Assembly: GCA_051870755.1 (NCBI GenBank)
Contig: JBJECE010000018.1
Location: 75,274 to 139,273, forward strand
Reading direction: 5' to 3'
From: W0P28-013 sp051870755
Lineage (GTDB): Bacteria > Bacteroidota > Bacteroidia > Bacteroidales > Paludibacteraceae
DNA length: 64,000 bases
Positions 1 to 8,826 of this stretch are shown one piece after another. How positions within the stretch are numbered: the stretch's first letter is position 1; each line of letters opens with the position of its first letter. The translations under genes and the position numbers were made by a program. Under the pieces are notes generated by a model, which searched no databases, was not told the DNA's origin, and saw only the letters and a program-made list of their open reading frames with translations.

Positions 1-3000
1 GAGTGCCGACTTGACACTGAGCATGGCTTGCGGCAGATAGGAGATGTAGTTCCAACGATTCGGCGCAATGGTTATCGACAGCGAGGTCGGGTCGATTTCG
101 GTACCGCTGACGGCCAATGTCTTGTCGGCATTGACGTGGAAGAGATACATCTCGCTATTGTTGAACGATGTCAAGCGGCCACCGGTTACCCACATTTGTT
201 TTGCTTCAACATAATCGGCAAACGCGGTCAGATTCTTGACGGTTTCGCCGTCCTCCCAAGTGCCTTCGGCCAAGGCGGTGTTGATGTCGTTCAAATCGTC
301 GTTAGCCAAGTTGAACGAAACCCAATTCCAACCTTTGCTCAAGTTGATGTTGGCAAAAATCAGTGCGCCGCCATCGAAGATGACCGGATCCATCGGTGTG
401 CCGACAATTTGCTGCGACGCAAACGTGATGGGTTGCGACGGCTCGGCTTGGTAGATGATGCCTGTCGAGGCATCGTACATACGGAAGATCATCGGTTTGG
501 TCGATTTGGCGGTGTGCGAATAGACGGTGAGCAGTACATAATACATGTCGGTCGCCTTATTGTACGACGTGCGTGCCACACCGATGCACTCTTTGCCGTC
601 GAATGCGGCGAGTATGTCGTTTTCGTCCATCGAGAATACACCTTCGAAGCGCATCTGTCCGAATACGGAACTGTTGTATTCGTAGGCGTTTTTATCGACT
701 GTCCACGTTGGTTCTTCGCCGGTTACCACTACATTTATCGACAACGGCTCGCTTACATTCTGTGCATCTACCAGATAGACGACTTCGTTGTATGTGCCCA
801 CATTCAGGCCGCTGTTGATGCTGAATTCAATCGTGGCCGATTTGGTCGGGTTGAGCGTGCCGGATTCGGGTGTGGCTGTGAGCCACGACGGCAAGTTCTC
901 GATGGTGTAGTTCTGCACGAATCCACCTTTGTTTGTAATGCCGACTTTGAATGTGTACTCGTCGTACTGTTTTTTCTGGATGTTGATTTCGTCCTCTTGC
1001 CACATCAGTTGGTTGCGGTCGATATAAGCCGACCAAGTGATAGGCGACAAGATGCTGTTGCCGTTCACGTCGCGCACGTCGGTAGCCGTAAAGTTTACGA
1101 TGGTGTTTTCGATGCGGTAATCATCTTCTTTGAGTGTGATGATCAGTGCGTCGTTGTTGACCACAAAGTCGTAAAGCAATTTGCTGACGGCGCCTTTGGT
1201 CTTGACGGGCGCAATGTCCGACGATTGGATGGTGTTGCCGTGGCGTGTTACGAGTAAACTGTCGTTCGTAACGTAGTCTTTCAGCGTGTATTGCAATTCG
1301 GGCACACCTTGGAACGTGATGTAATGCTCGAACGGATAGTAGGCCAACAGACCTAATTCGCTGCCATCGAGTTTTTCATCATCGAGTTGCTCCATTTGCG
1401 CTTGTGTGCGATAGAGTTTCCACAATCGGATTTCGTCTATCGAGCCGTTGAAGAAACGGTCGATGACCATGTGTGTGTCGTTGGGAATATCGTGCCAGCC
1501 GCAAGCGCCGACAAAGATGCGGTCGCTGGATATGCCGCCAACCATATCGGCTGCGAGGTACGTTTGCATCTTACCGTCGATGTAGATGCGTGCATGTCCG
1601 TTGGAACGGCTGACTGTGAATGCAAAGTTGTGCCATGTGTCGTCAGCCCAATCGCCCGGTATTATCGTTTCGTAACCGTTGTTGCGATAGCACAATTCGC
1701 CGGCTGCGTTCCATCCGACGGCAAACAAGTTTTTCGGAGTTTCCGAAGTGCTGTTTACACCGTCGCCGTTCGACAGCATAATGGCATTGACTTGCGGCGC
1801 AGCGGCTTTGAACCAGAATCCGAGCGTATAGTCCATGTCGGCGGTGCAAACGGTAGCCGAACTATTGATTTCGAAATAGCCGCTTTGTCCGTCGAAACGG
1901 GTAGCAAAGCCTTCGGGCAAAGCCCATTCGGCGTTGTATAGCACGAGGTTTACGCCACGTGCTTTGTCGGCTGTGGCCGTGCCGCGTGCTTCGTCCATGG
2001 CATAGTAACCTATCAGGCCGACATCGTTGCCCGAGAGTTGAATGGCGCTATTGACCTGTAATTGGCCTGCTGTGCGACACGCATTCCAGATGCGGAATTG
2101 GTCCACTTTACCGTTGAAATAGCCCGTTTCGGAGGCGATGTCGCGACCGATTTGGAAGAAACCAATGCCGTCGTAGTCGTCCACTGTGGCCTCGACAACG
2201 GCTACCCAATTGACATACGCTGTCAGCAGGGAAGTGGCGCTGTTGTAGGTGAGTGCAACGTGATTCCAACTGCCGGCTTCCAATGCCGTTGGCTTGCTGG
2301 AGCGCACTGTCGCTTTGCCGAAACGCACCGTAACGTAGTTTTGGGCATCGATGCTGAAGGCAAGGCTGCTGCGTGTGTCGCCATGACTGAAAATGGTAGC
2401 ATTTTGCGCATAGTCGTGCTTGATCCAGCCTTCGATGGTGAGGTCTTTTGCACTGTAATTCTTGCTGAGCTCGGTTGACAGATAGGCGGCTTTGCCATCG
2501 AGTTGAATGGCTACGTCGTGGTTGGTGGCAGCGCCGTTGCGTATGCCTGTTACCGAGAAGTTGTTTTCTGTGAGCAATCCATCGGCGATGGTCTCGTTAA
2601 AGTCGAGTCGTATTTCGTCGGTGATGGTCAGAATGCCGTTGGCCGGTTTGGCGGCACCAAACAGGCGCGGGTTGTACATATCTTTGATACCGGAAACGAT
2701 TTCCGACTCGTTGGCATAGAGTTGATCGTTGATGTTGCAGAACGATACAGCGCGTATGTCGTAGCGTTGGTCGGGCAACTCGTCCATGTGGAAATTGTAG
2801 AATATGTTGCCCAAGTTTTCCGACTGAATGCGCAGCGCATTGAAGCCTTTGTTCACCATGGCATCGACCAGCGAGTCGTTGTCGTAGTAGTAGGCCAGCG
2901 TAACCCATTCGTCGTCGGATGCGGAGGTGGCTTTGTACTGCAATTCGATATGGTCGAAATCCGTATAGTTGACATCAAAGTCGGTCAAGGTAATCGGCAT

Positions 3001-6000
3001 ATAATGGCTTACGATGCCGGCGATGGTGTCGGCGGCGCATTTGGTGTTGTATGTCCAATTGTTGGATGGCGCACCAACGCGTACGCTTGTGCACGACGGC
3101 GTGAAATGCGCTGTTACATACACCGTATCCGATATCAGCGGAATGAAACTGTTCGGGTCGTTCTGACATTGCGATATGAGGATAACACCCAACGAGTCAT
3201 AATTCAGCACAGTGCCTTTGCGCACGGAGAGCGTCTTTTGCAGGTCGTCGCCGGCGGGCACATGATATGCCAAGCGCGATCCCGAAAGCGGGTTGCCGTC
3301 AATCGTGATGATGGCGCCGTTAGGATTGGTTCGGTCGTATGGTATGATGTCGAACGTTTGGTCTTCGCCGGTTTCGGAGTTGTTGCGCAAGTGCAGCATG
3401 AATGTGGCGGCTTCGCCCGAAGGAATGTTCTCTTGGAAATTTTTGTCCACGGAGAGTGTCGGTACTTCCAACTGCATGGTGGCTGCGTCGATCACTTCTG
3501 TTTCGTGATTTTTCCAGTGTACGGCAGTGTATTCGCCTTCGTAGGGGCAACTTGTGGCACCGCCGCGTGTGCGGAACACAAAGGTCGGGAACGACTCTTT
3601 CATTTCGACGCTGTTTTCGTTGGCTGCGCCGGAACCCAAGCCGGGGCCGCTGACGCCATATTCTTCGTCGGACGATTTCCAACCATTGTTTTCGTACAAT
3701 ACGTCAACCGACAGGTAATCGTCGTCGCCCGATTCGGCCAGGACGAAACCTTTGGCGTGCGAGGCCTCCATCTCGTCGGTAAATTCGCCGCCTTGTACCA
3801 TGCCTGTATGTTCTTCGAATGCGAACGTCGTTTTATTACCCATCACGTTCACCATGAAGTCGTTGGAAACGATGGCGCCTACCGTGATGTCGAACGAATT
3901 GACGGACGACACAATGGTTGAATATTGTTCGCTGTATTCGATGGGCGAACCGGCGTGGAACGAGTAGTTTTGCAGTAGTTTGCTGGCTGTTGCTTTGATA
4001 CTGTCGTTGTCCGACATCACCTTGTACCACTTGTCTATCGACTGGTTGATCGATGCTACCGAGTCGATTTTGTTAGCGGCAAGGTAGGCGTTGTAGTAAC
4101 CGGGCTGACCGAAGTTCTCATCGCCGGCCGGCACGGTGGACATGTAGTAACAGCGGTTATTGATTTGGGCAGAGTCCTGCAAGGTGGCTTCGTCGCGCGT
4201 GCCGGGCAGCAGCAATAGGCTGTTGCGCACATCTTCCAAGTTGGGTATCAGCGTCTGTTCGAGATAAATTTGCGGATAAGCAAATAGTGTATTGAACGAT
4301 TGCGACATCGACAGACCGCGTGTTTGCACGAGCGCATATTTGTCATTGCTGATATAAGTACCTACATAGGCATCGGCACCTAATTTGTCGTAGGTGGCTT
4401 TTGGCACGATGGTGCTGACCAACGTGCTGCCAAAGGTGATGTTGGTCGAGTAGCCGACATATACGTCGCCGTTGGCGCCGACATATAGCGGGTCGTCGCT
4501 GGTTTGGAAACGCTGCGTAACGGTGGTTACCGTGGTTTTGGTGTTGCTGCCGGTGTATTGTGCCGACTGCTTGATACCGGCACTGACACCTGTTTCAGCT
4601 TCAGATGCTGTGGTTGCACTACCGCTGGCTTGCCCGGGTGTTACAGCCAATGTGATGGCCATAGCACCTGAATTGTAGCCCTCTGTCCATATTTCGGTAC
4701 CTTCGTGTTCGAGTCCGCCGCGGTAGGTGTTGCTCTCGGTAAAGGTGGTGCCTTTTTCGAGGTACGAATAGGAGTTACTTCCCGGTGGGTCGCGCAGCAC
4801 GGTCAGCAGTTTGTTGGGACCGGCGGTTACGAAATTGACGCCCGTCTGATGGCAACCCAAGATGTAGGCTTCACCATTCTTGTTGCCCATCGGGTTTTCC
4901 CAATTGACGCTGGTCGGATTGTCGGATTCGCCGTAAACGAATGTGGCATTCACCGAGCCGGTGGCGTTATCCATGGTCGGTTGGTCAATGGTTACCTGCC
5001 AATAGTTTTCGTCGGCTACCAGCGTGTCGGAGTAGGCAAAGTGTTGGCTGCCGAAGCCCACTGTGGCGTCCTCTACCGGCACACGGTCGATTTTGGTCGA
5101 GTCGATGTGTCCTATGGCATCGGTGTAGTACAAGAACTCTTCGAATATCTCGTAGCCGAAGAAGTAGGTCTCGTTCTGCGTGAATACCGGTTTGTCAAAC
5201 AGATATTTGTCGGTGGCGGCATCGTACAGCAATACGGTGTCTTTTTCGCCTACAAGGTTGGTGGTTATTGTCGTTTCGTCGCCGAAATAGGGCATCGAAT
5301 TGCCTTGGAAGTCGCGTTGTTTGACTTCGATTTGCGCACGATAACGTTTGGTAAATACCTGTTTCTGCATGTAAGGCACCGAGTCGGTGTATTCCACCAC
5401 TTTGTATCCTAACGCTTCGTTGTCAGGGTCGATCAATGCAGAATCCTGATAGGTGTAGGTTTCGTATGCGGCTCTCACGGCGTTCGTCAAATCGAGGTCG
5501 CTCTTGTCGCCGGTAATAGCGTCGTGCTTATACACGCCCAATGTTACGGTATATTGTTCGGGATATACCGGCGCTACAAATTCACCCGTTTCGTTATTGA
5601 CATGGATAACGATATTTCCGCTATTGTAATCGACAGTGGTGGTTTTCGGCGTTTCGCCGGCATGGCTGGTTAGCACATGATGGTCGATGCTTACCGAGTG
5701 TCCCAGCGTATCGAGTGCATAGGCCACGCGTTTTGGCGTGAGGGTAACGGTCATATTGTCGGACAGGTTGTTTTTCGACAAACCGAAGCCTACGGGATAA
5801 GCCTCCTGAACGGGACCGCCGCAGATACGTCCGATGTATTGTACTTTGGTGATGTCTTCGAGCAAAAGACCCGTTACTATGTCCTGATAGTTGCGGTCTT
5901 GGCCGTTCGATTGCGTGATGCGACCATCGTTGAGGAACGTGTGGCCGTCCTTCATAACTCTGACTTCGTGAACGCCCACAGGCACGTTAATTTCAAATTT

Positions 6001-8796
6001 ACCTTCGGCGTCGGTATAAATCCATTCGCCGTTGGATTTCATGGCTGTTACACCATCGATGGTGAAATATGCTCCCTCAACAGGATAAGTACCGCCTTGA
6101 TAAACAACTGTACCTTTCACTTTGAACGAACTGTTATCCACGAAGTTGACGGTGTGGCTCTGCGTATTGCTGTTGATAAAGCGGATTTCGGACGACGGGT
6201 CGAATTGGTGTGTGCCTTTGCGCGGATAGAGCGTGTAGGCTGTACCGTTGCCGTAGTAGGGCACGGCGCGTATAGCGTATGTACCCGACACGTCCGTCAA
6301 GGCTTTGTAGCCCAACTGATTGATGGACGGGCATACGTCGGACAGCGTAACGCCGGACAATGTGCCGTGGTGCTCGTTGTAGTTGCTGCCGACATACGAT
6401 TGATCGTAGAAGGCTTCGCTGGAGATGTAGTCGAACGTGTAGTAGGCTGCCAACTTACTCTCGTTGCCTATCAGGTAGCGTGTGTAGTCGGTGGCTATTT
6501 CGTGGCTGCTCAAGGCTCTGTTCCAAATGCGTACTTCGTCGATGTTACCTTTGTAACTTTCGCCGAGCGTAACCGCATAGGTCGATTTTGTCGGTGCGGT
6601 GGAGCAATTCCCCGAGGTCGCAAGGCTGTCGTTTATATAAAGGTAGATTTTGCCGTCGTCCTTGTCGTACACACCCGACAGGTGCGTGAATTGCGCATCG
6701 GACAGGGCTTTCTCGGCACTGATTTTGGCGGTGCCTACACTGAAATAGGGTTTGCCGGCACTGATGCCCAAATCGTACATGCTTCGTTTGTAGATGATGT
6801 GCTGTGTGGTAGCGGACGATACATCAGCCGGTTTGATCCACGCTTGCAGGGTTACGGGCAAACTGTTGTCGGACAGCAGCGTCGTGTCGTCCACTTTGGC
6901 GGTCGAACCCGAACCGCTGAAGTAGAGGCTTTGGCCGGAAATGTCGTCTGTGGTTTCGAGGCGAACCTCGACGGAATCGACTGCCTGACCGTCCTGGAAA
7001 GTTACACGACCATAGAAATCGCCCGTCGGTGTACGGAAACCGATGGTATAGAGCGTGTCGGCCGACGACAAAACGTTGCCGCCGCAATTCAGCAAACCAT
7101 AAACACGATATTCGTACATGGTGCCGGCCAGGCTTGTGGCGTCGTTGATGAGGTAGGTCGATGACGTGCTGCTGGCGCTGACCGATTGCACTTGCTTGAA
7201 TATATCGTTCGTGTTGTAGATGCGCCGCTCGATGATGTAGTTGTCGAACGAACCGGTGGTTGACCATGTTAATTCCGTTTTGTCCGAGAAATAGCCTTTG
7301 CTGGCATCGAAATCGTCGATGGTGCCAAGTACGAACGGCGAAATTTCTTCTTCCGTGTAAATCGGCGTAACGGCTTCGAAATTCTCGTTCGGCATGATGG
7401 AGAGTTTGTATGTGTAGTTGTTGCACAAACGTATCATTTTATCCTCGTACTTGCCGGAATTGAAGTCGGCTTTGGTCAGCGTAATTTCGTCGGACGACGA
7501 GTAGGTGTTGTTGATACGTGTAAGGGTGAACCGTGTACCATCGCTCCACACTGAACCCGATGTTTTCCAAGTGATGGTGGCCGTCTTTTGGTCGGACGAC
7601 AGCGTTACATGGGCGTCGGTCGGGCGTGCGTGGTTGGTATTTACGGCAAGGTTGCTGATTTTTTTCGTAAAGCAACTCCATGCCGGTTTATCTTTAGTCG
7701 TTGCGCGGTAAATCTCGAAGTCGTATAAGTTGTCTTCGCCCTCTAACAAGTCTACTTGGGCGGAATAACTCGTTACGCCACCTTTGTAGGCCACATATAG
7801 GTATTTCGGATAACCGGACATCGTTTTGCCCTCTAAATCTTTTTTCGTATATTTGATAACGAAATTGTCGGCAATGTAGTCGCTGGCCGGCGCATTCGGT
7901 ATCGACCATGTGAGTTTGATAACCCTCTGGCTGAGATTGGCCTCGGCATCAAACTGATCGACCTGCGGATAGGCTGGAATAACAATTTCGGAACTCTGCG
8001 TGTCGTATGATATCTTTTTGTTTCCCGACGGCGTATAGGTCTGATACACAATCACACGATTGGTAACATTGATATTCAATGGGTTGTTGCCATCCACATA
8101 GAGATAGAAAGGACCGCTTGTGGTTGAACCACCAACGCTGGTTTTTCCTTCTGTACTTATTTGAGTTTTGCTGGTGTTGCATAGTTTGATGTCGCCGTAA
8201 GTGTACGCATTGCCGGAAGCGCTGCGACTCCACGGAATTTTAATGGCCGGACGATTACTCTCGACATCGTAATTGGCTGTAGCCACCGGCGAGGTTACCT
8301 GAAATGGCGACCGTTCCCATTGGCACGAGGTGTTCCATGTTTCGCTGACATCTTGGTCTGCTGTCGCACCGCGGCGCCACCATGTACCGGTCAGTTTGGT
8401 GGTTACTTCGGTGTTCATCTGAGCCGATGTAATCGGCACATCAAATGAGATGTAATGATTGCCGGAAGTGTTGTCGTTAATGGTTAATCCGCCACTGTTT
8501 TGTTTAATCGTTAGAGCACCATCAGAGCTACAATTGAATTTGATTGTGTATGTGCCGCACGTTATCGTCGCACCATCTTTGTTTTCATCATTGGCAAAGC
8601 CGCAGTGGCCGTCGCCTATCGAACCCCAACTTTGGTAGTAGCGTATTTCATGGTGGATGACGCCTTCGCTCACCTTCCATTCTACTTTACACCAACTGCG
8701 GCTCCAATCATCAGTGGCAAAAGCATTGATGCCTACAAGCATCAGCAGGCATGCCAACACGAGTCTTCGTGTAGAGTTTGTTACTTGTTGTTTCAT
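1..8796 (-). CDS. Giant secreted multidomain LamG protein, C-terminus outside window
   Basis: Reading the minus strand from an ATG at 8796 gives an open frame that reaches base 1 without a stop (2,932 codons so far). Residues 1-27 form a signal peptide (basic start, hydrophobic LVLACLLMLVGINAFA). Regions I can see: fibronectin-III-like stretches around residues 270-600; LamG/concanavalin-like jellyroll modules around 630-785, 2100-2270 and 2300-2485, each ending in the typical DEVRIWN / DQFRIWN / DEIRLWK signature; a carboxypeptidase-regulatory-like module around 885-960 (FKVKGTVVYQ); and a GWNWVSFNL segment near 2820, echoed by NRWNYISYLP near 2914, a motif common in Bacteroidota exported proteins. 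It is the last visible gene of a three-gene minus-strand set, 30 bp after its neighbour. The neighbours suggest a T9SS tail beyond the left edge, but this is inference. Probable surface adhesin or glycan-binding protein; the actual ligand is unknown. Confidence 0.85.
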   Translation of the reverse strand, partial: MKQQVTNSTRRLVLACLLMLVGINAFATDDWSRSWCKVEWKVSEGVIHHEIRYYQSWGSIGDGHCGFANDENKDGATITCGTYTIKFNCSSDGALTIKQNSGGLTINDNTSGNHYISFDVPITSAQMNTEVTTKLTGTWWRRGATADQDVSETWNTSCQWERSPFQVTSPVATANYDVESNRPAIKIPWSRSASGNAYTYGDIKLCNTSKTQISTEGKTSVGGSTTSGPFYLYVDGNNPLNINVTNRVIVYQTYTPSGNKKISYDTQSSEIVIPAYPQVDQFDAEANLSQRVIKLTWSIPNAPASDYIADNFVIKYTKKDLEGKTMSGYPKYLYVAYKGGVTSYSAQVDLLEGEDNLYDFEIYRATTKDKPAWSCFTKKISNLAVNTNHARPTDAHVTLSSDQKTATITWKTSGSVWSDGTRFTLTRINNTYSSSDEITLTKADFNSGKYEDKMIRLCNNYTYKLSIMPNENFEAVTPIYTEEEISPFVLGTIDDFDASKGYFSDKTELTWSTTGSFDNYIIERRIYNTNDIFKQVQSVSASSTSSTYLINDATSLAGTMYEYRVYGLLNCGGNVLSSADTLYTIGFRTPTGDFYGRVTFQDGQAVDSVEVRLETTDDISGQSLYFSGSGSTAKVDDTTLLSDNSLPVTLQAWIKPADVSSATTQHIIYKRSMYDLGISAGKPYFSVGTAKISAEKALSDAQFTHLSGVYDKDDGKIYLYINDSLATSGNCSTAPTKSTYAVTLGESYKGNIDEVRIWNRALSSHEIATDYTRYLIGNESKLAAYYTFDYISSEAFYDQSYVGSNYNEHHGTLSGVTLSDVCPSINQLGYKALTDVSGTYAIRAVPYYGNGTAYTLYPRKGTHQFDPSSEIRFINSNTQSHTVNFVDNSSFKVKGTVVYQGGTYPVEGAYFTIDGVTAMKSNGEWIYTDAEGKFEINVPVGVHEVRVMKDGHTFLNDGRITQSNGQDRNYQDIVTGLLLEDITKVQYIGRICGGPVQEAYPVGFGLSKNNLSDNMTVTLTPKRVAYALDTLGHSVSIDHHVLTSHAGETPKTTTVDYNSGNIVIHVNNETGEFVAPVYPEQYTVTLGVYKHDAITGDKSDLDLTNAVRAAYETYTYQDSALIDPDNEALGYKVVEYTDSVPYMQKQVFTKRYRAQIEVKQRDFQGNSMPYFGDETTITTNLVGEKDTVLLYDAATDKYLFDKPVFTQNETYFFGYEIFEEFLYYTDAIGHIDSTKIDRVPVEDATVGFGSQHFAYSDTLVADENYWQVTIDQPTMDNATGSVNATFVYGESDNPTSVNWENPMGNKNGEAYILGCHQTGVNFVTAGPNKLLTVLRDPPGSNSYSYLEKGTTFTESNTYRGGLEHEGTEIWTEGYNSGAMAITLAVTPGQASGSATTASEAETGVSAGIKQSAQYTGSNTKTTVTTVTQRFQTSDDPLYVGANGDVYVGYSTNITFGSTLVSTIVPKATYDKLGADAYVGTYISNDKYALVQTRGLSMSQSFNTLFAYPQIYLEQTLIPNLEDVRNSLLLLPGTRDEATLQDSAQINNRCYYMSTVPAGDENFGQPGYYNAYLAANKIDSVASINQSIDKWYKVMSDNDSIKATASKLLQNYSFHAGSPIEYSEQYSTIVSSVNSFDITVGAIVSNDFMVNVMGNKTTFAFEEHTGMVQGGEFTDEMEASHAKGFVLAESGDDDYLSVDVLYENNGWKSSDEEYGVSGPGLGSGAANENSVEMKESFPTFVFRTRGGATSCPYEGEYTAVHWKNHETEVIDAATMQLEVPTLSVDKNFQENIPSGEAATFMLHLRNNSETGEDQTFDIIPYDRTNPNGAIITIDGNPLSGSRLAYHVPAGDDLQKTLSVRKGTVLNYDSLGVILISQCQNDPNSFIPLISDTVYVTAHFTPSCTSVRVGAPSNNWTYNTKCAADTIAGIVSHYMPITLTDFDVNYTDFDHIELQYKATSASDDEWVTLAYYYDNDSLVDAMVNKGFNALRIQSENLGNIFYNFHMDELPDQRYDIRAVSFCNINDQLYANESEIVSGIKDMYNPRLFGAAKPANGILTITDEIRLDFNETIADGLLTENNFSVTGIRNGAATNHDVAIQLDGKAAYLSTELSKNYSAKDLTIEGWIKHDYAQNATIFSHGDTRSSLAFSIDAQNYVTVRFGKATVRSSKPTALEAGSWNHVALTYNSATSLLTAYVNWVAVVEATVDDYDGIGFFQIGRDIASETGYFNGKVDQFRIWNACRTAGQLQVNSAIQLSGNDVGLIGYYAMDEARGTATADKARGVNLVLYNAEWALPEGFATRFDGQSGYFEINSSATVCTADMDYTLGFWFKAAAPQVNAIMLSNGDGVNSTSETPKNLFAVGWNAAGELCYRNNGYETIIPGDWADDTWHNFAFTVSRSNGHARIYIDGKMQTYLAADMVGGISSDRIFVGACGWHDIPNDTHMVIDRFFNGSIDEIRLWKLYRTQAQMEQLDDEKLDGSELGLLAYYPFEHYITFQGVPELQYTLKDYVTNDSLLVTRHGNTIQSSDIAPVKTKGAVSKLLYDFVVNNDALIITLKEDDYRIENTIVNFTATDVRDVNGNSILSPITWSAYIDRNQLMWQEDEINIQKKQYDEYTFKVGITNKGGFVQNYTIENLPSWLTATPESGTLNPTKSATIEFSINSGLNVGTYNEVVYLVDAQNVSEPLSINVVVTGEEPTWTVDKNAYEYNSSVFGQMRFEGVFSMDENDILAAFDGKECIGVARTSYNKATDMYYVLLTVYSHTAKSTKPMIFRMYDASTGIIYQAEPSQPITFASQQIVGTPMDPVIFDGGALIFANINLSKGWNWVSFNLANDDLNDINTALAEGTWEDGETVKNLTAFADYVEAKQMWVTGGRLTSFNNSEMYLFHVNADKTLAVSGTEIDPTSLSITIAPNRWNYISYLPQAMLSVKSAL

Positions 8797-8826
8797 ACTT
8801 ATCTGTTTTTTAGAATTTATTTTCTG

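Noticed and set aside
28..8200. Many plus-strand open frames (for example 28-1257, 2503-3921, 5677-7164)
   Set aside because: They are antisense to the giant minus-strand gene, which has a signal peptide and recognisable LamG modules; the plus-strand translations show no domain and odd composition.
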